Of a stretch of 64,000 nucleotides of DNA, positions 37,201-47,346 are shown in pieces (the stretch's first letter is position 1; every line of letters starts with the position of its first letter). The notes under the pieces were generated by a model. That model was given only the letters and a program-made list of their open reading frames with translations, was not told the origin of the DNA and did not search any database. A program made the position numbers and the translations under genes. The DNA lies in the NCBI GenBank assembly GCA_963556195.1, contig OY744535.1:97203353-97267352 (forward strand), in the 5' to 3' direction. Source of the stretch: Sepiola atlantica. Lineage: Eukaryota > Mollusca > Cephalopoda > Sepiida > Sepiolidae.

Positions 37201-37390
37201 CTCGGTAAAACATTATGCAAAAGACAAAATCACTGGTTTCTCTTGTTTTGCGTGGTTCTTCCGTTTTATGGAGTCAAAGTCAATTGCATCCACTTGTTTG
37301 CAAAAAAAAAATACATAAACAAAAGTTAAAATTGTTTCATTATTGTTTTAATATTAATCTAATCTGTTACATATAATTACGAATCTTTAT
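37201..37390. other. Intron sequence before the LTR element
   Basis: AT-rich intron. About 37273-37395 resembles 41717-42206 in part (GTCAA.TGC.TCCACT, AAATTGTTTCAT.ATT, TTTTTATCAGCA). It is thus one copy of a local duplication, and the LTR retrotransposon that follows landed in this copy. Confidence 0.55.
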
Positions 37391-37395
37391 CAGCA

Positions 37396-37591
37396 TGTGA
37401 TTTAAGATACAGCAATAATTTGCATATGCGGTGGGTTAAACAATATAAAAACCGTACTTTTTTGACTGAAGAGTTGAGTTTGGAAAAGAAGAGAGTGAAG
37501 ATTGGAGAGAGAATTTTTAATGTTGGAGATTGCAATTGTCGGTGAAGGTGAAGAAAATCCAATTTCATTTTTTATTTAAGTTTGGATTAAA
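37396..37591 (+). repeat. 5' LTR of Gypsy-like retrotransposon
   Basis: 196 bp, starting TGTGATTTAAGATAC and ending GGATTAAA. It is about 96% identical (seven differences counted) to the 3' LTR at 41350-41545. It is preceded by the 5-bp target duplication CAGCA (37391-37395). It contains an AATATAAAAACC promoter-like box. The gag ATG lies only 27 bp beyond its end. Confidence 0.93.
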
Positions 37592-37617
37592 AGCTATCTC
37601 GGCGTGAAGAGGAGAAT

Positions 37618-38418
37618 ATGGAGTCCGGAAAAATAAGTTTGAGCAAGGATGTGATATCGCCTTTTAGTGGAGAAGGTGATGTAGTCGGGTGGATGAAAAA
37701 AGTAAAACTGGTGGCGAAACTACAGAGAGTACAAGACCTGGCTAGTTTCATTCCACTTTTTCTGCATGGGGATGCGCTTGCTCTCTACCTCGAGATGAGT
37801 GATACAGACAAATTAGATGCGGAAATGATAGAGATGAGATTGGTGACAGCATTCACTGAAGGTCCTTTCGAAGCCTATGAAAAACTGAAACGATTCAGGT
37901 GGACTGGAGAATCGGTGGATGTTTATGCCAACAATATCAAAAGATTGGCTGGATTAGCTGGATACCTAGGGATAGGTCTGGATCAGACAGCAAAACTCGC
38001 GTTCACCACAGGATTTCCAGATGATGTATCTGTGGCACTGCAACAATTGCATCACTTGGAGAGACTGAATGTTAGTCGACTGATACCGACTGCACGGCTA
38101 TTGGTTAGCAAGAGGATGCGAGATACTGGGACGGTGGCAGCGAGTGCACAAAGCACTACACTGAAAAATGAGATTCAAAGAGAATCTTCAAGCATTCGGT
38201 GCTTTAGGTGTCGAGGACCACATCTTATTAAAGATTACACAGAGCCAGCTAGAGTCAGAGTAAGGTGCTATGAGTGTGGAAGAATTGGGCACATTGCGAG
38301 ATATTGTTCTCTGGCTCAGGGAAACGAGCAAAGGGGAGCTTCTGCGCCAGTAGCTACCCAGAAACAGAATGAAAGCGCAGTACGGAACTCTACCCATGAT
38401 AGAAGTGGCAGTAAATGA
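37618..38418 (+). CDS. gag of Gypsy-like element
   Basis: A 266-codon frame that opens MESGKISLSKDVISPF, just after the LTR. Residues about 15-170 form the capsid-like helical domain (GEGDVVGWMKKVKLV; FLHGDALALYLEM; FEAYEKLKRFRW). Two zinc knuckles follow near residues 196-235. The first, CFRCRGPHLIKDY, has its last Cys replaced by Tyr. The second, CYECGRIGHIARYC, is intact CCHC. The knuckles package RNA in relatives. The stop at 38416-38418 falls at the edge of an inserted 310-bp sequence. The protease beginning is visible in another frame at about 38390-38416, consistent with a normal gag/pro frameshift. Confidence 0.85.
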   Translation: MESGKISLSKDVISPFSGEGDVVGWMKKVKLVAKLQRVQDLASFIPLFLHGDALALYLEMSDTDKLDAEMIEMRLVTAFTEGPFEAYEKLKRFRWTGESVDVYANNIKRLAGLAGYLGIGLDQTAKLAFTTGFPDDVSVALQQLHHLERLNVSRLIPTARLLVSKRMRDTGTVAASAQSTTLKNEIQRESSSIRCFRCRGPHLIKDYTEPARVRVRCYECGRIGHIARYCSLAQGNEQRGASAPVATQKQNESAVRNSTHDRSGSK

Positions 38419-38728
38419 TGCTGTAATTGTAGGGAACATGAACATGAAGGGGGCTTACTTGCGAAACGTCCTCGAGTTTGCCTGTCCTGTGCGCTGCGGG
38501 TGAAAGAAAGAAATCCAACATGGCGTCCCTGAATGTTTATTACATACAGTTCACGCAAAATCTCGCAAAGTCTCGTTGCACGTATGGAAATGAGGTGTGC
38601 CTCGATATTATAAAAGCGGGTCTCGTACCGTCTCAGGGGACTCGGTGTGAAGCAAGTGCACGTAACGAACGGTGAGAGCTGCTTTGAAAGTTAACAGAGT
38701 GATTTGCGACCTTCGTTATTACTACAGT
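38419..38728. mobile_element. 310-bp insertion in the gag-protease junction, promoter-like
   Basis: It separates the first protease codons (about 38396-38418) from the active-site region (38730 onward). The 5-bp word AATGA is present on both sides (38414-38418, 38729-38733), which fits a target duplication. The insert starts TGCTGTAATTG and ends TACTACAGT. It contains a TATA-like ATTATAAAAGCG at about 38605-38616. Size, 5-bp duplication and TATA box suggest a solo LTR, but its ends do not form TG...CA with this duplication, so the identity is uncertain. Confidence 0.45.
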
Positions 38729-40168
38729 AATGACGGCACTTGTTGACACTGAATGCACCACCACTCTACTCAACTCCAAACTTGTCAGTGGGTGTGGTAG
38801 AAGTGGCACGATAAAAACAGTTGACGGTCGGGACGTAAAATGTAAGGGAGCCCGGCAAGTGGAAATGAAAGTATGTGGGATACGAGTGAAGGTGGAAGTG
38901 ATTCTGATGGATCACATGATTGACGGAATTGATGTCATAATTGGAATGGACGTGATCAATGAGATGGGAGGTGTGAGTATCAACAAAACTGAGGTCAAGT
39001 TTGGAGATGTACACTGTGCCGTAGCTTCCCATCAGCCGAACGTTTGCAAAATTGAGGATAAAGATTTCGAGGCGGATTTTGATGGAGAGAGATGGACAGT
39101 GAAATGGAAATGGATGGGAGAGCATCCAGTGTTGCAGAACAAAGTACAATATTATAAGAATTCCCTGGACAGTGAGAAAAATTCAGAGTTCGAGTGGAAA
39201 GATGGATAGCAGATGGTATTCTCTTACCATGGAAGGGTGAAGAAAAAGGTGTGTTACCGTTGATGGCAGTGGTCCAGGCCACAAAAGGTAAAGTGAGGCC
39301 AGTGTTAGATTTTCGGGAATTGAACCGTTTTGTAGCATGTCATACAGGGAGCGACCTAATAGATGTGTGTGATGAAAAGATGAGAAAATGGAGGCGGTTG
39401 GCAGGAGGAACTGCGATTGTCGACCATAAGTCTGCCTACTTGCACCTACACGTGGCAAAGGAGCTATGGCAGTACCAGCTAGTCTGCTATAAAGAAAGAA
39501 CCTACTGTCTGACACGGTTAGGATTTGGGCTTAATATTGCACCAAATATTATGACAAAAACTGTGTTAATGAAAGGAAATAAGACAAAGGAGGCCACTGA
39601 TTCGTACATTGATGACATAATCGTAGATGTGACAAAAGTATCGACAGAGGAAGTGGTGGAACATCTTAATGGATTTGGGCTGACAGCAAAGCCACCTGAA
39701 TCCTTGGACGGTGGAGCGGCACTGGGACTTAAGTTGATGAAAGGAAAGACGGGTGAGCTGATGTTTAAAAGGGGCAACGAAGTCCCGGAGATGACGGAAG
39801 AAATCAATAGGCGGCAGTTATTCTCTATCTGCGGCAAATTGTTGGGGCACTATCCAGTTGCTGCATGGCTGCGACTGGCATGCAGTTATGTTAAAAGAAG
39901 AGCAAGTGGAGTAAACTGGGAGGAAAGAGTTGATGGCAAAACTGTCAAAGTAATACAGGAGATTCTAACTGATGTAGAGAAGGAGGACCCAGTTAGTGGA
40001 GCTTGGCACATACCTGAAACCAAAATAGGAGTAGTGTGGTATGATGCAAGCAGTATTGCAACAGGCGGGGCTGGTCAGATGTGTGGTTTGGTGGCGGAAG
40101 ATGCAGCATGGCTGAGGAAAAAAGATGACTGCAATCACGTTAACGTGGCCGAATTAGCGTCAATTTAG
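38729..40168 (+). pseudogene. Protease and reverse transcriptase of Gypsy-like element, frameshifted
   Basis: Frame 38730-39209 holds the aspartic protease. Its active site reads LVDTECTTTLL, with Glu where the family has Gly (DTG), and the second hallmark, DVIIGMDVI, is present. The frame then shifts at about 39200 into 39194-40168, the RT. Visible are RPVLDFRELN, motif A in DHKSAYLHLHV and the catalytic box YIDDII at 39605-39622, followed by the thumb and the start of RNase H (VWYDASS, VNVAELASI). The changed protease residue and the frameshift make it non-functional. Confidence 0.85.
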
Positions 40169-40476
40169 CCATAAAATGGGGATTGAGAAAGATTGAAATA
40201 AGGACCGATTCAGCAACGGTACTAAGTTGGGTGAACTCTACAGTGGAGGAGAGTGGAAGAATAAGAACTAAGGGTGCTGGAGAAATGATCGTAAAGCGAA
40301 GATTGGGAATACTTGGAGAGTTAATATCCGAATTTGGACTGCGAATAAAGGCAGTGTTTGTGTCTTCACAGAGAAACAAAGCAGATGCGCTAACCCGAAT
40401 AAAGAAACGGTGGTTAGTTGAGAAAGAAGAGGTCCCGGTATGCTGTTTAGGAACCGGAAAGTTGATCCACTTATAA
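40169..40476 (+). pseudogene. RNase H of Gypsy-like element
   Basis: Continues the RNase H in a third frame after a one-base shift at about 40165. Landmarks are EIRTDSATVLSWVNS, TKGAGEMIVKRRLG and SSQRNKADALTRI. This arrangement (AEL...TDS...NKADxLTR) is the RNase H form found in this divergent group of elements. Confidence 0.8.
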
Positions 40477-41338
40477 GACGGGAGGAAGTTCAGAGAGTGG
40501 TCAGGAACTGTGTTCGATGTCACTCAATCGATCCTGCCCCGAATATACATGATCCTGGTGAAATTGGAACTTCAAATAATTGGACAAGATTAGCTATTGA
40601 CATAACACACTATCGTGGGGGCGCATACTTGTCAATGATTGACTGTGGGCCTGGGAGACTAGCAATATGGAGGGAGTTACATGCGGAGACGGCAACTGCG
40701 GTTACAGAGGATTGGAGAAGGTGATGCTTGAACGGGGTCCGGTAATGGAGGTGATAATGGACAATGGCACGGTTTTTCGCTCAGAACGTCTCCAGACAAT
40801 GCTAGAAAAATGGAAGATAAAAAGATATTACAGGGCAGCCTATAGGCCCGGAGGAAATGGAATAGTAGAGCGACATCATCGGACAGTGAAAGCGATAGCT
40901 GAAAGAGGAGGGATATCACCCGAAGAGGCCACATTCTGGTACAACATGGCACCCAAGGTCGGACAGAGGGACGAGACAGTGCCACATAGATCCATTTTTA
41001 AATATGAATGGCAACATCCAAGAAATATATCCTCAGAAATCGAAGAGCGAGGACCAGCCAGAATCTAAATAGGAGAAGAGGTTTGGGTGAAGCCACCAAA
41101 TGCTCGATGTACAACGCAATGGGGAAGAGGAGTGATTACTGGAGTGCAATCCCCTAACAACTTGAGTGTCGATGGGATGCCGCGGCATATTTTAGATTTG
41201 AGGCGTGTGGTCCAAGTAAATGATGGAGATGTAAGCACCGGACATGAAGTTGAGGTGGTCGCGATACAAAGACCGCCGAGAGAACTTAATGCGCCTATTT
41301 GGGCACAGGATTATTTGATGGGAAATGATCTTCGATGA
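40440..41338 (+). pseudogene. Integrase and C-terminal tail of Gypsy-like element, frameshifted
   Basis: The His pair of the zinc domain is missing at the junction; the Cys pair remains (NCVRCHSID). Catalytic-core acids are visible: Asp in LAIDITHY (about 40590), Asp in VIMDNGTVF (about 40757) and Glu in GNGIVERHHR (about 40870). A frameshift lies near 40700 and a stop at 41066-41068. After the stop the same frame continues through EEVWVKPPNARC to the end of pol at 41338, just before the 3' LTR. Confidence 0.83.
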
Positions 41339-41349
41339 CCATGGGGGCA

Positions 41350-41545
41350 TGTGATTTAAGATACAGCAATAATTTGCATATGTGGTGGGTTAAACAATAT
41401 AAAAACCGTACTTTTTTGACTGAAGAGTTGACTTTGGAAAAGAAGAGAGTGAAGATTGGAGAGAGAACTTTTAATATTGGAGATTGCAATTGTCGGTTAA
41501 GGTGAAGAAAATCCAATTTCATTTTTTATTTAAGTTTAGATTACA
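41350..41545 (+). repeat. 3' LTR of Gypsy-like retrotransposon
   Basis: The same 196 bp as the 5' LTR with seven differences; starts TGTGATTTAAG and ends TTTAGATTACA. It is preceded by a short G-run (GGGGGCA) that may serve as the polypurine tract, and followed by the CAGCA duplication at 41546-41550. Confidence 0.93.
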
Positions 41546-41550
41546 CAGCA

Positions 41551-42704
41551 ATAATGAATAAATACTGTATGGAAAATCGGACATTCTACAAGTGACGATC
41601 TATCATTTCCTATCGACTCACGGAATCATGAACTCTTTTCCTAATGGACACATATTTATTTCTTTAAAATAAATGCCACTTTTATATTTCGATGCACACA
41701 CAAGTTTGTTTTTCACTGCAAAGTCAACTGCGTTCACTCGTTTAAAAATAGTAAATAAACAAAAATTTAAATTGTTTCATCATTATTTTTTCTAGTTTCA
41801 TTTTCTTAAATCTCATTGGTATAACTTTCAATAAGTTGGCTTCCTTTAAAACATCTCATCTGAAAGCTCCCAATACTGCTCATGCAATCCAATCTTTATA
41901 GCATGATAATAAAATCATTCAATATTATATTAATACCTATTTACACTAGTTACATTCTTGAAATGCTGAAAGAACTTGTTTCAGTAATTGATTACTCTCT
42001 CCCTATGTTTATTGGGGTGAGCGATCAAATTGTTCTTTTTGAAATGGGCGAAAAGCAATAATTTCACATTGAAATCAATTGAACTTTAAGAATTAGAGAC
42101 ATGCATAAGGTTTGAAACCGTAGTTGAAAAAAATTCATTATCGAAGTAAAAATGTTTAATAATATAAATGTATTTGGTTACATATATTTACAAATTTTTA
42201 TCAGCAAGAATAAATAAATATTGTATGGAAACAAAGAAATTCTACAAAGATAATCTGTTTTTAAGTTCTATAGAAGAGACAGAAGCCAATAAAGTCAAAT
42301 GAGCTCAAATTAAGTAGAAGCCCTCTAGTCAATCGGAATAGAAATAACTGAATTTTCTGTGATTCTGTACAAGTTTCGCTTCCTCTGTGCAACTGTTGGT
42401 TCAGAATTATCTCCCTTGGATAAACATTTTTTGTACTAATGCAAGAAAGTGCTTCTAGCGCAAGAGATTTTAATTGAATGCTATCGTACATATTCTATTT
42501 TCTTGTCTTCTTTTTATTTGCTGCTTTATTATTCTCTCAATCACTTTCAAAACATGATCCATCAGCTTTAAGCCTCTCTAATTACCTTGATTTTTCAACC
42601 AAAAGTTGCGCATTAATCTTAGTAGTAAAGAACTGTCCACATAACTTGCGTGCAGTGTCAGACCAGTGAGGGGGGATGTTGAGACCCGGCCCCGGGCACC
42701 AATG
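41551..42704. other. Intronic sequence with an internal duplication
   Basis: AT-rich intron. About 41717-42250 partly repeats the sequence flanking the LTR element and includes the paralogue of its insertion site. A 63-codon frame at 42478-42669 starts with a hydrophobic run but has no recognisable family and probably is not a gene. Confidence 0.5.
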
Positions 42705-42960
42705 TTAGGGGTAGCAAAATGTCCTCTAGGCATGACCAAGCCTCCAAGGCACACATTTCAAATAGGTGCACCTATTTGAAATGTTCAAAATCTTTTTCAC
42801 ACTTACTTTGCTAAACGTTTATATGGCACCTCTCAGAGAGTTCCCAGCTAGATATTTAACAGCTAGGACACAATTGTTTTTATTACTGGTGTCTTGGCCT
42901 TGTACACTCAGGTCACCTGGTCAATGCTACGTATATCTCCTCAGAAAATATTAATATTTG
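42680..42960 (-). repeat. Possible LTR end with primer-binding-site-like sequence
   Basis: Read on the minus strand, the sequence ...CCCCTAACA is followed by TTGGTGCCCGGGGCCGGG. A CA end directly followed by TGG and a GC-rich 15-18-mer is what an LTR end plus tRNA primer-binding site looks like. The putative LTR would lie at about 42706-42950. No second LTR or pol was seen, so this may be a remnant or a chance resemblance. Confidence 0.35.
42753..42784. repeat. Perfect 32-bp palindrome
   Basis: A perfect inverted repeat without spacer, starting ACATTTCAAATAG, centred on GTGCAC and ending in its exact reverse complement. It lies within the putative LTR remnant. Confidence 0.9.
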
Positions 42961-44929
42961 TATTTTTTCGGTTTGAACTTCTTTAAACCAATTGCTTTGA
43001 AATTAATTGAATCAATTTTCAATTTACGGAAAATATGAAAACTTATGACTTTTAAACTATCTCTCAAATAGCTATTTTCACTAAGCTTGGTGAGATAAAA
43101 TGACGTAGTTGTATTTGGAAATATATGTTTAAAAATAATTATATTCTTTTTCCTGAATAAGTCCTTAAAGTTTCATGAAAATTTGATAATTATAGCTGAT
43201 ATCTTTTAAAGATTTTCCAAATATCTCTGGTTAATAGAAACATGTGTCTTAATCATGACACAAAGATTGTGCTGGAATCAAAGAGTAGCTTTAGAGTTAT
43301 GAATAAAATAGAATTTATCAACATTTAAGGATATTTTAAGTAAATGTGGTATTGTGGTTACTGCAACGATTCTTCTCTAAGAGTAGGATAGACAAAGAGA
43401 TGAACAACAACACCCGTATCACTCCACACTTGTGATGGCCTTGTTTCTAATTTGTTAAAATGTATATCTTATATTTTTTCGCAAATAATCCAAAATGTAA
43501 TATTCCAATGAAATTGTTAAAATTATATATATATTAATATATGAATTTTAGTAAAAATGGCACCAGTAAAAATGGCACAAATGGATAAATAGAAAAAACT
43601 GGCGCAAGGAAAAAATATAGACGAAAATGTCACAATGACTTCATTAAAATCTTGGCCACAATACATAAAGAGAAACCATAAGATTGTCAAATTAAAAGAA
43701 AATTATGTCTATATTTAAAATTAGATGAGGATGAGGACCACAACCCCAACCCCACCCCCACAAAAATAATGAGATTTTATATTTTAGGCGATTGTGTGTA
43801 AAACTTAAGGAAAAACAATTGGTGCTCTGATATTAGAATGGTACCAAATTCCTGCCCTAATAAACATAAATCCCATGATATTTTATCCGGTGTTAAGGGA
43901 AAAAGAGAATTGCCAGTAGAATCCAAGTCAAAAGTATCGAGGTCGAGACTATCGGGTTTCAGGTAATGTTCCATAACAAAGTTAAATAAATTGTAATAAA
44001 AACTGGAATCCAGAATAACTTACTGATAAGCTTATATTTAACCTTTCGTTACTTACTGTTACAAATGGGGATAAAATATCCACTTCTAATATACTACACC
44101 AATGTAGCATATTCCATTATTAACGAAGGGGTGAGATGGGTGTCAATTACTTTTGATACTACACAGTTTCTGTTGCCACCACAGGGAGAAGCTTCTCAAA
44201 ACGAAAGCTTATTAAAACTTATTTTGGGTGCGGTGGATGTGAATACATGAGTGTGGCTGTCTATAGCAAGACGTGTCTGGCTTTAGTCAGATATATGCAT
44301 GTCAGAACAATTTAACATAAGATGATGAAAATTTTATTAAGCTCAAGTGAAATGTATTGGCCACATAAATTTGAAAAAAAAAACATTTGAAAATATGCCA
44401 TAAACCAAAACTCAGTGAATGTCATGAACAAATAGTTGGATCTTGACAAAATTGGATTGGAGTAAAACAGGGTGAGAATTATTTGCATTTTCACTTATTT
44501 GTAAAAAGAGGTTACATTTGCCTCGGGTTTTCTTTTGAAAATGAAAAATTTATCAAGGGAGATAACTCAATTTTTTATAGAGGAATTTCTATGAATGATC
44601 TTTTTTAGATCGACACAAAACAATTTAGATATTATTTTTATCTTTACTTTTTTGCTTGGCAATTAATACACAATCATTTTAATCAGTTCAGACTATATAC
44701 AACCAAGCGCACCTGAGTTCGTGCCGGCTTGTTTAGAGAAAGTCATCATCAAAGTCATCATCAAAGCCATCATCAAAGCCATCATCCTTCTTCCACCGAA
44801 TGAAAGACCATCACCAACTTTACCATGAAGTTTTAACTCTTATATGTTTAAGTAATTAATTAAAATTGACATTTTAATTACTTAGCTTTTCCACAACCGA
44901 TCCTCATCTACCAATCAACACAATTAATG
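42961..44929. other. AT-rich intron with dispersed repeats
   Basis: No gene. 43312-43445 matches the dispersed repeat at 270-420. From about 44230 to 44929 the sequence is a diverged copy of 59940-61648 (CTGTCTATAGCAA, GTCTGGCTTTAGTCAG, TATCAAGGGAGATAACTC, CCTCATCTACCAATCAACAC). A short trinucleotide-like CATCATCAAAG repeat lies at about 44745-44790. Confidence 0.6.
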
Positions 44930-45996
44930 TTGAATATAAAGATGTTGAATATAAATATGTTGGATATAAATATGTTGAATATAAATATGTTGAATTAAAT
45001 ATGTTGAATATAAATATGTTGAATATAAATATGTTGAATATAAATATGTTGAATATAAATATGTTGAATATAAATATGTTGAATATAAAGATGTGGAATA
45101 TAAATATGTTGAATTAAATATGTTGAATTAAATATGTTGAATATAAATATGTTGAATATAAATATGTTGAATATAAATATGTTGAATATAAATATGTTGA
45201 ATTAAATATGTTGAATATAAATATGTTGAATATAAATATGTGGAATATAAATATGTTAAATATAAATATGTTAAATATAAATATGTTGAATATAAATATG
45301 TTGAATTAAATATGTTGAATTAAATATGCTGAATATAAATATGTTGAATATAAATATGCTGAATATAAATATGTTGAATTAAATATGTTGAATATAAATA
45401 TGCTGAATATAAATATGTTGAATATAAATATGTTGAATATAAATATGTTGAATTAAATATGCTGAATATAAATATGTTGAATATAAATATGTTGAATTAA
45501 ATATGTTGAATTAAATATGTTGAATATAAATATGCTGAATATAAATATGTTGAATTAAATATGTTGAATATAAATATGCTGAATATAAATATGTTGAATA
45601 TAAATATGTTGAATATAAATATGTTGAATATGAATATGTTGAATTAAATATGTTGAATATAAATATGCTGAATATAAATATGTTGAATATAAATACGTTG
45701 AATTAAATATGTTGAATATAAATATGTTGAATATAAATATGTTGAATATAAATATGTTGAATTAAATATGTTGAATATAAATATGTTGAATATAAATATG
45801 TTGAATATAAATATGCTGAATATAAATATGTTGAATATAAATATATTGAATATAAATATGTTGAATATAAATATGTTGAATATAAATATGTTGAATATAA
45901 ATATATTGAATATAAATATGCTGAATATAAATATGCTGAATATAAATATGTTGAATTAAATATGCTGAATATAAATATGCTGAATTTAAATATGTG
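44930..45996. repeat. 15-bp AT-rich minisatellite, array 1
   Basis: Units ATGTTGAATATAAAT, about 70 copies, with frequent 14-bp forms (ATGTTGAATTAAAT) and GCTG for GTTG variants. Because the unit contains no stop in some frames and the period is a multiple of three, meaningless open frames appear on both strands. Non-coding, intronic. Confidence 0.97.
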
Positions 45997-46306
45997 TAAT
46001 TGTAAATCTAAAATCAGAAATGTAAAGTATTCCTTTCTTAAATGATTGGATTTCAATATTTTATCATTAACCATTGTCATAATCTTTCATTCAACTTTAA
46101 AATATTTTCTTCATTCAAATTATTTAAACATTTGAATGAAATTAACTTTTTAATTATTTTTACCTAACAATATTTTCTTTTCAATTATTTTTTAAAAATA
46201 GTTCAGTAAACTTGCATGAAATTTATTTTTTACTTTTTTTTTACCTAACAATATTTTCTTATACATTTCAATTGTTCTTTAAAAATAGTTCAGTAAATTT
46301 GCTTAC

Positions 46307-46444
46307 CAGTTTGGCAGTCATCTCCCTCGTATCCTGCTGCACATTTCCCATCACTGCATTCCCCATTTGTTTTATTACATTTTGTGGAGTATGCACAATG
46401 ACAGCTCTTCACACATCCACTGCCAAATTTACCATCTGGACATT
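46307..46444 (-). CDS. EGF-like module exon (third of four)
   Basis: 138 bp, phase 1-1, acceptor AATCTTTTCAG and donor CTG|GTAAGC. It encodes CPDGKFGSGCVKSCHC, then STKCNKTNGECSDGKC and AAGYEGDDCQTG, with all eight cysteines of the module in place. It is the most diverged of the three exons between 36 and 51 kb. Just downstream (46150-46300) a block with CCTAACAATATTTTCTT and AAAAATAGTTCAGTAAA occurs twice, a local duplication that reaches the exon edge. Confidence 0.88.
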
Positions 46445-46638
46445 CTGAAAAGATTAAAAAGAAAGCATAAACAATTGACTTAAGTTATCAAGAACAAGTT
46501 TGCTACCAGCATCCTTCAGCTGCTGCTTTCTCATCTGATGAAGAATGCGCCAAAAGTAAGGCGATCCACAATACAGGCCTGGCAAACATGTGACATCTGA
46601 AACTATTTTGATAATTTTTACAAAATATATGATGTTTG
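46445..46638. other. Intron upstream of EGF exon 3
   Basis: AT-rich intron up to the SINE. Nothing else recognised. Confidence 0.5.
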
Positions 46639-46652
46639 TTACATATACATGT

Positions 46653-46967
46653 CTGGGGAGGGCATGTGGACGAGTGGTTATAGCACTTGTCTTTGGGCTG
46701 GACGATCTTTGGTTCGATCCCACTCATGGCATGCGAATTTTCGGGTCTGAAAACTCCCTCTGTCCACCCAGCAGTAAATGGGTACCTGACTAAAACTCAG
46801 GGAAGGTTCAAGGCAGCGGAAGGAGAGGGATGGACTCCGCCTTCCATATGCTGTGCCCTAGACACAGTGATTCTTAACAAATCACCGCCGCTACGGTCAT
46901 GGGCAGTGTGCGATGTCGGCAACGACACTCGTGCGCGTCCAGGCTATGCGACCTTTACCGTTACCTT
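46653..46967 (+). mobile_element. tRNA-derived SINE with 14-bp TSD
   Basis: About 315 bp with a polymerase III-type head: an A box-like TGGACGAGTGG (46667-46677) and a B box GGTTCGATCCC (46711-46721). The body contains CCCAGCAGTAAATGGGTACC and a GC-rich 3' part. It is bounded by a perfect direct repeat TTACATATACATGT (46639-46652 and 46968-46981), the signature of LINE-type target-primed insertion. Transcribed by pol III in active relatives; non-coding. Confidence 0.9.
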
Positions 46968-46978
46968 TTACATATACA

Positions 46979-47346
46979 TGTGTTCTTGGTCTTTTGGCTA
47001 AGATCAAAGTGTAGTATCTGTTCCGATGGATACTGCACCCCATAGACTGGTATTATCTTGGCCTTCGGGGCTTGATTTACGCCGGTCTATGGGTCTGTCC
47101 TGTGCAGTTCTAGGAGGTCCATCCTCCCAGGCTTCGCCTCCCCTCTTTGGGGAGGAGTAAGTTTATTGCTTACTGCCTGAGGCGCCGCTACCGGGGAATG
47201 CCGACGGGGCTGCCCAGGCAATTTTTAATGGCCAGAGTTCTCACCTCTCGGGCGCTGGCTTTTCAAGTCCCACTTTCCCGACCCGACCTTGGGTCACATC
47301 TTACTTGTGGGAGTAAGATAAAAACTCCTGGAGAGGAGTAAATTAA
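46979..47346 (+). mobile_element. U2 snRNA-headed retro-sequence (SINEU-like)
   Basis: 46983-47023 closely matches the 5' domain of U2 snRNA: TCTTTTGGCTAAGATCAA followed by GTGTAGTATCTGTTC, including the GUAGUA that pairs with the intron branch site. After that it diverges completely: no stem-loop IIa, no Sm site and no 3' stem loops are found. Instead a GC-rich body of about 320 bp follows. The whole is flanked by TACATATACA (46969-46978 and 47347-47356), suggesting retroposition. It cannot be a functional U2 gene. SINEs with U1/U2 heads have been described in crocodilians; whether this is such a family needs copy-number evidence. Confidence 0.7.

Larger units (their letters stand above)
37396..41545 (+). 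mobile_element. Complete but decayed Gypsy-like LTR retrotransposon
   Basis: 4.15 kb with 196-bp LTRs, flanked by CAGCA on both sides (37391-37395, 41546-41550). Coding order is gag, protease, RT, RNase H, integrase, as in Ty3/Gypsy elements. The RT/RNase H sequences belong to a divergent group (YIDDIIVD; TDSATVLSWV; NKADALTRI) that I cannot place in a named clade. Pol is broken by several frameshifts and a 310-bp insertion. A related unoccupied sequence, with TTTTTATCAGCAAGAATAAA, is present at about 42195-42215. It sits in the intron between EGF exons 3 and 4 of the minus-strand gene, in antisense orientation to it. Confidence 0.93.

Noticed and set aside
42478..42669. 63-codon frame beginning with a hydrophobic, signal-like run
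   Set aside because: No family, no splice support, and its 3' part overlaps the possible retroelement primer-site region.
45703..46080. 125-codon minus frame with YLYSTYLYS repeats
   Set aside because: Same 15-bp array artefact as above.
46983..47023. Functional U2 snRNA gene
   Set aside because: Only the 5' domain matches; the Sm site and 3' stem loops are absent and no snRNA promoter was recognised.
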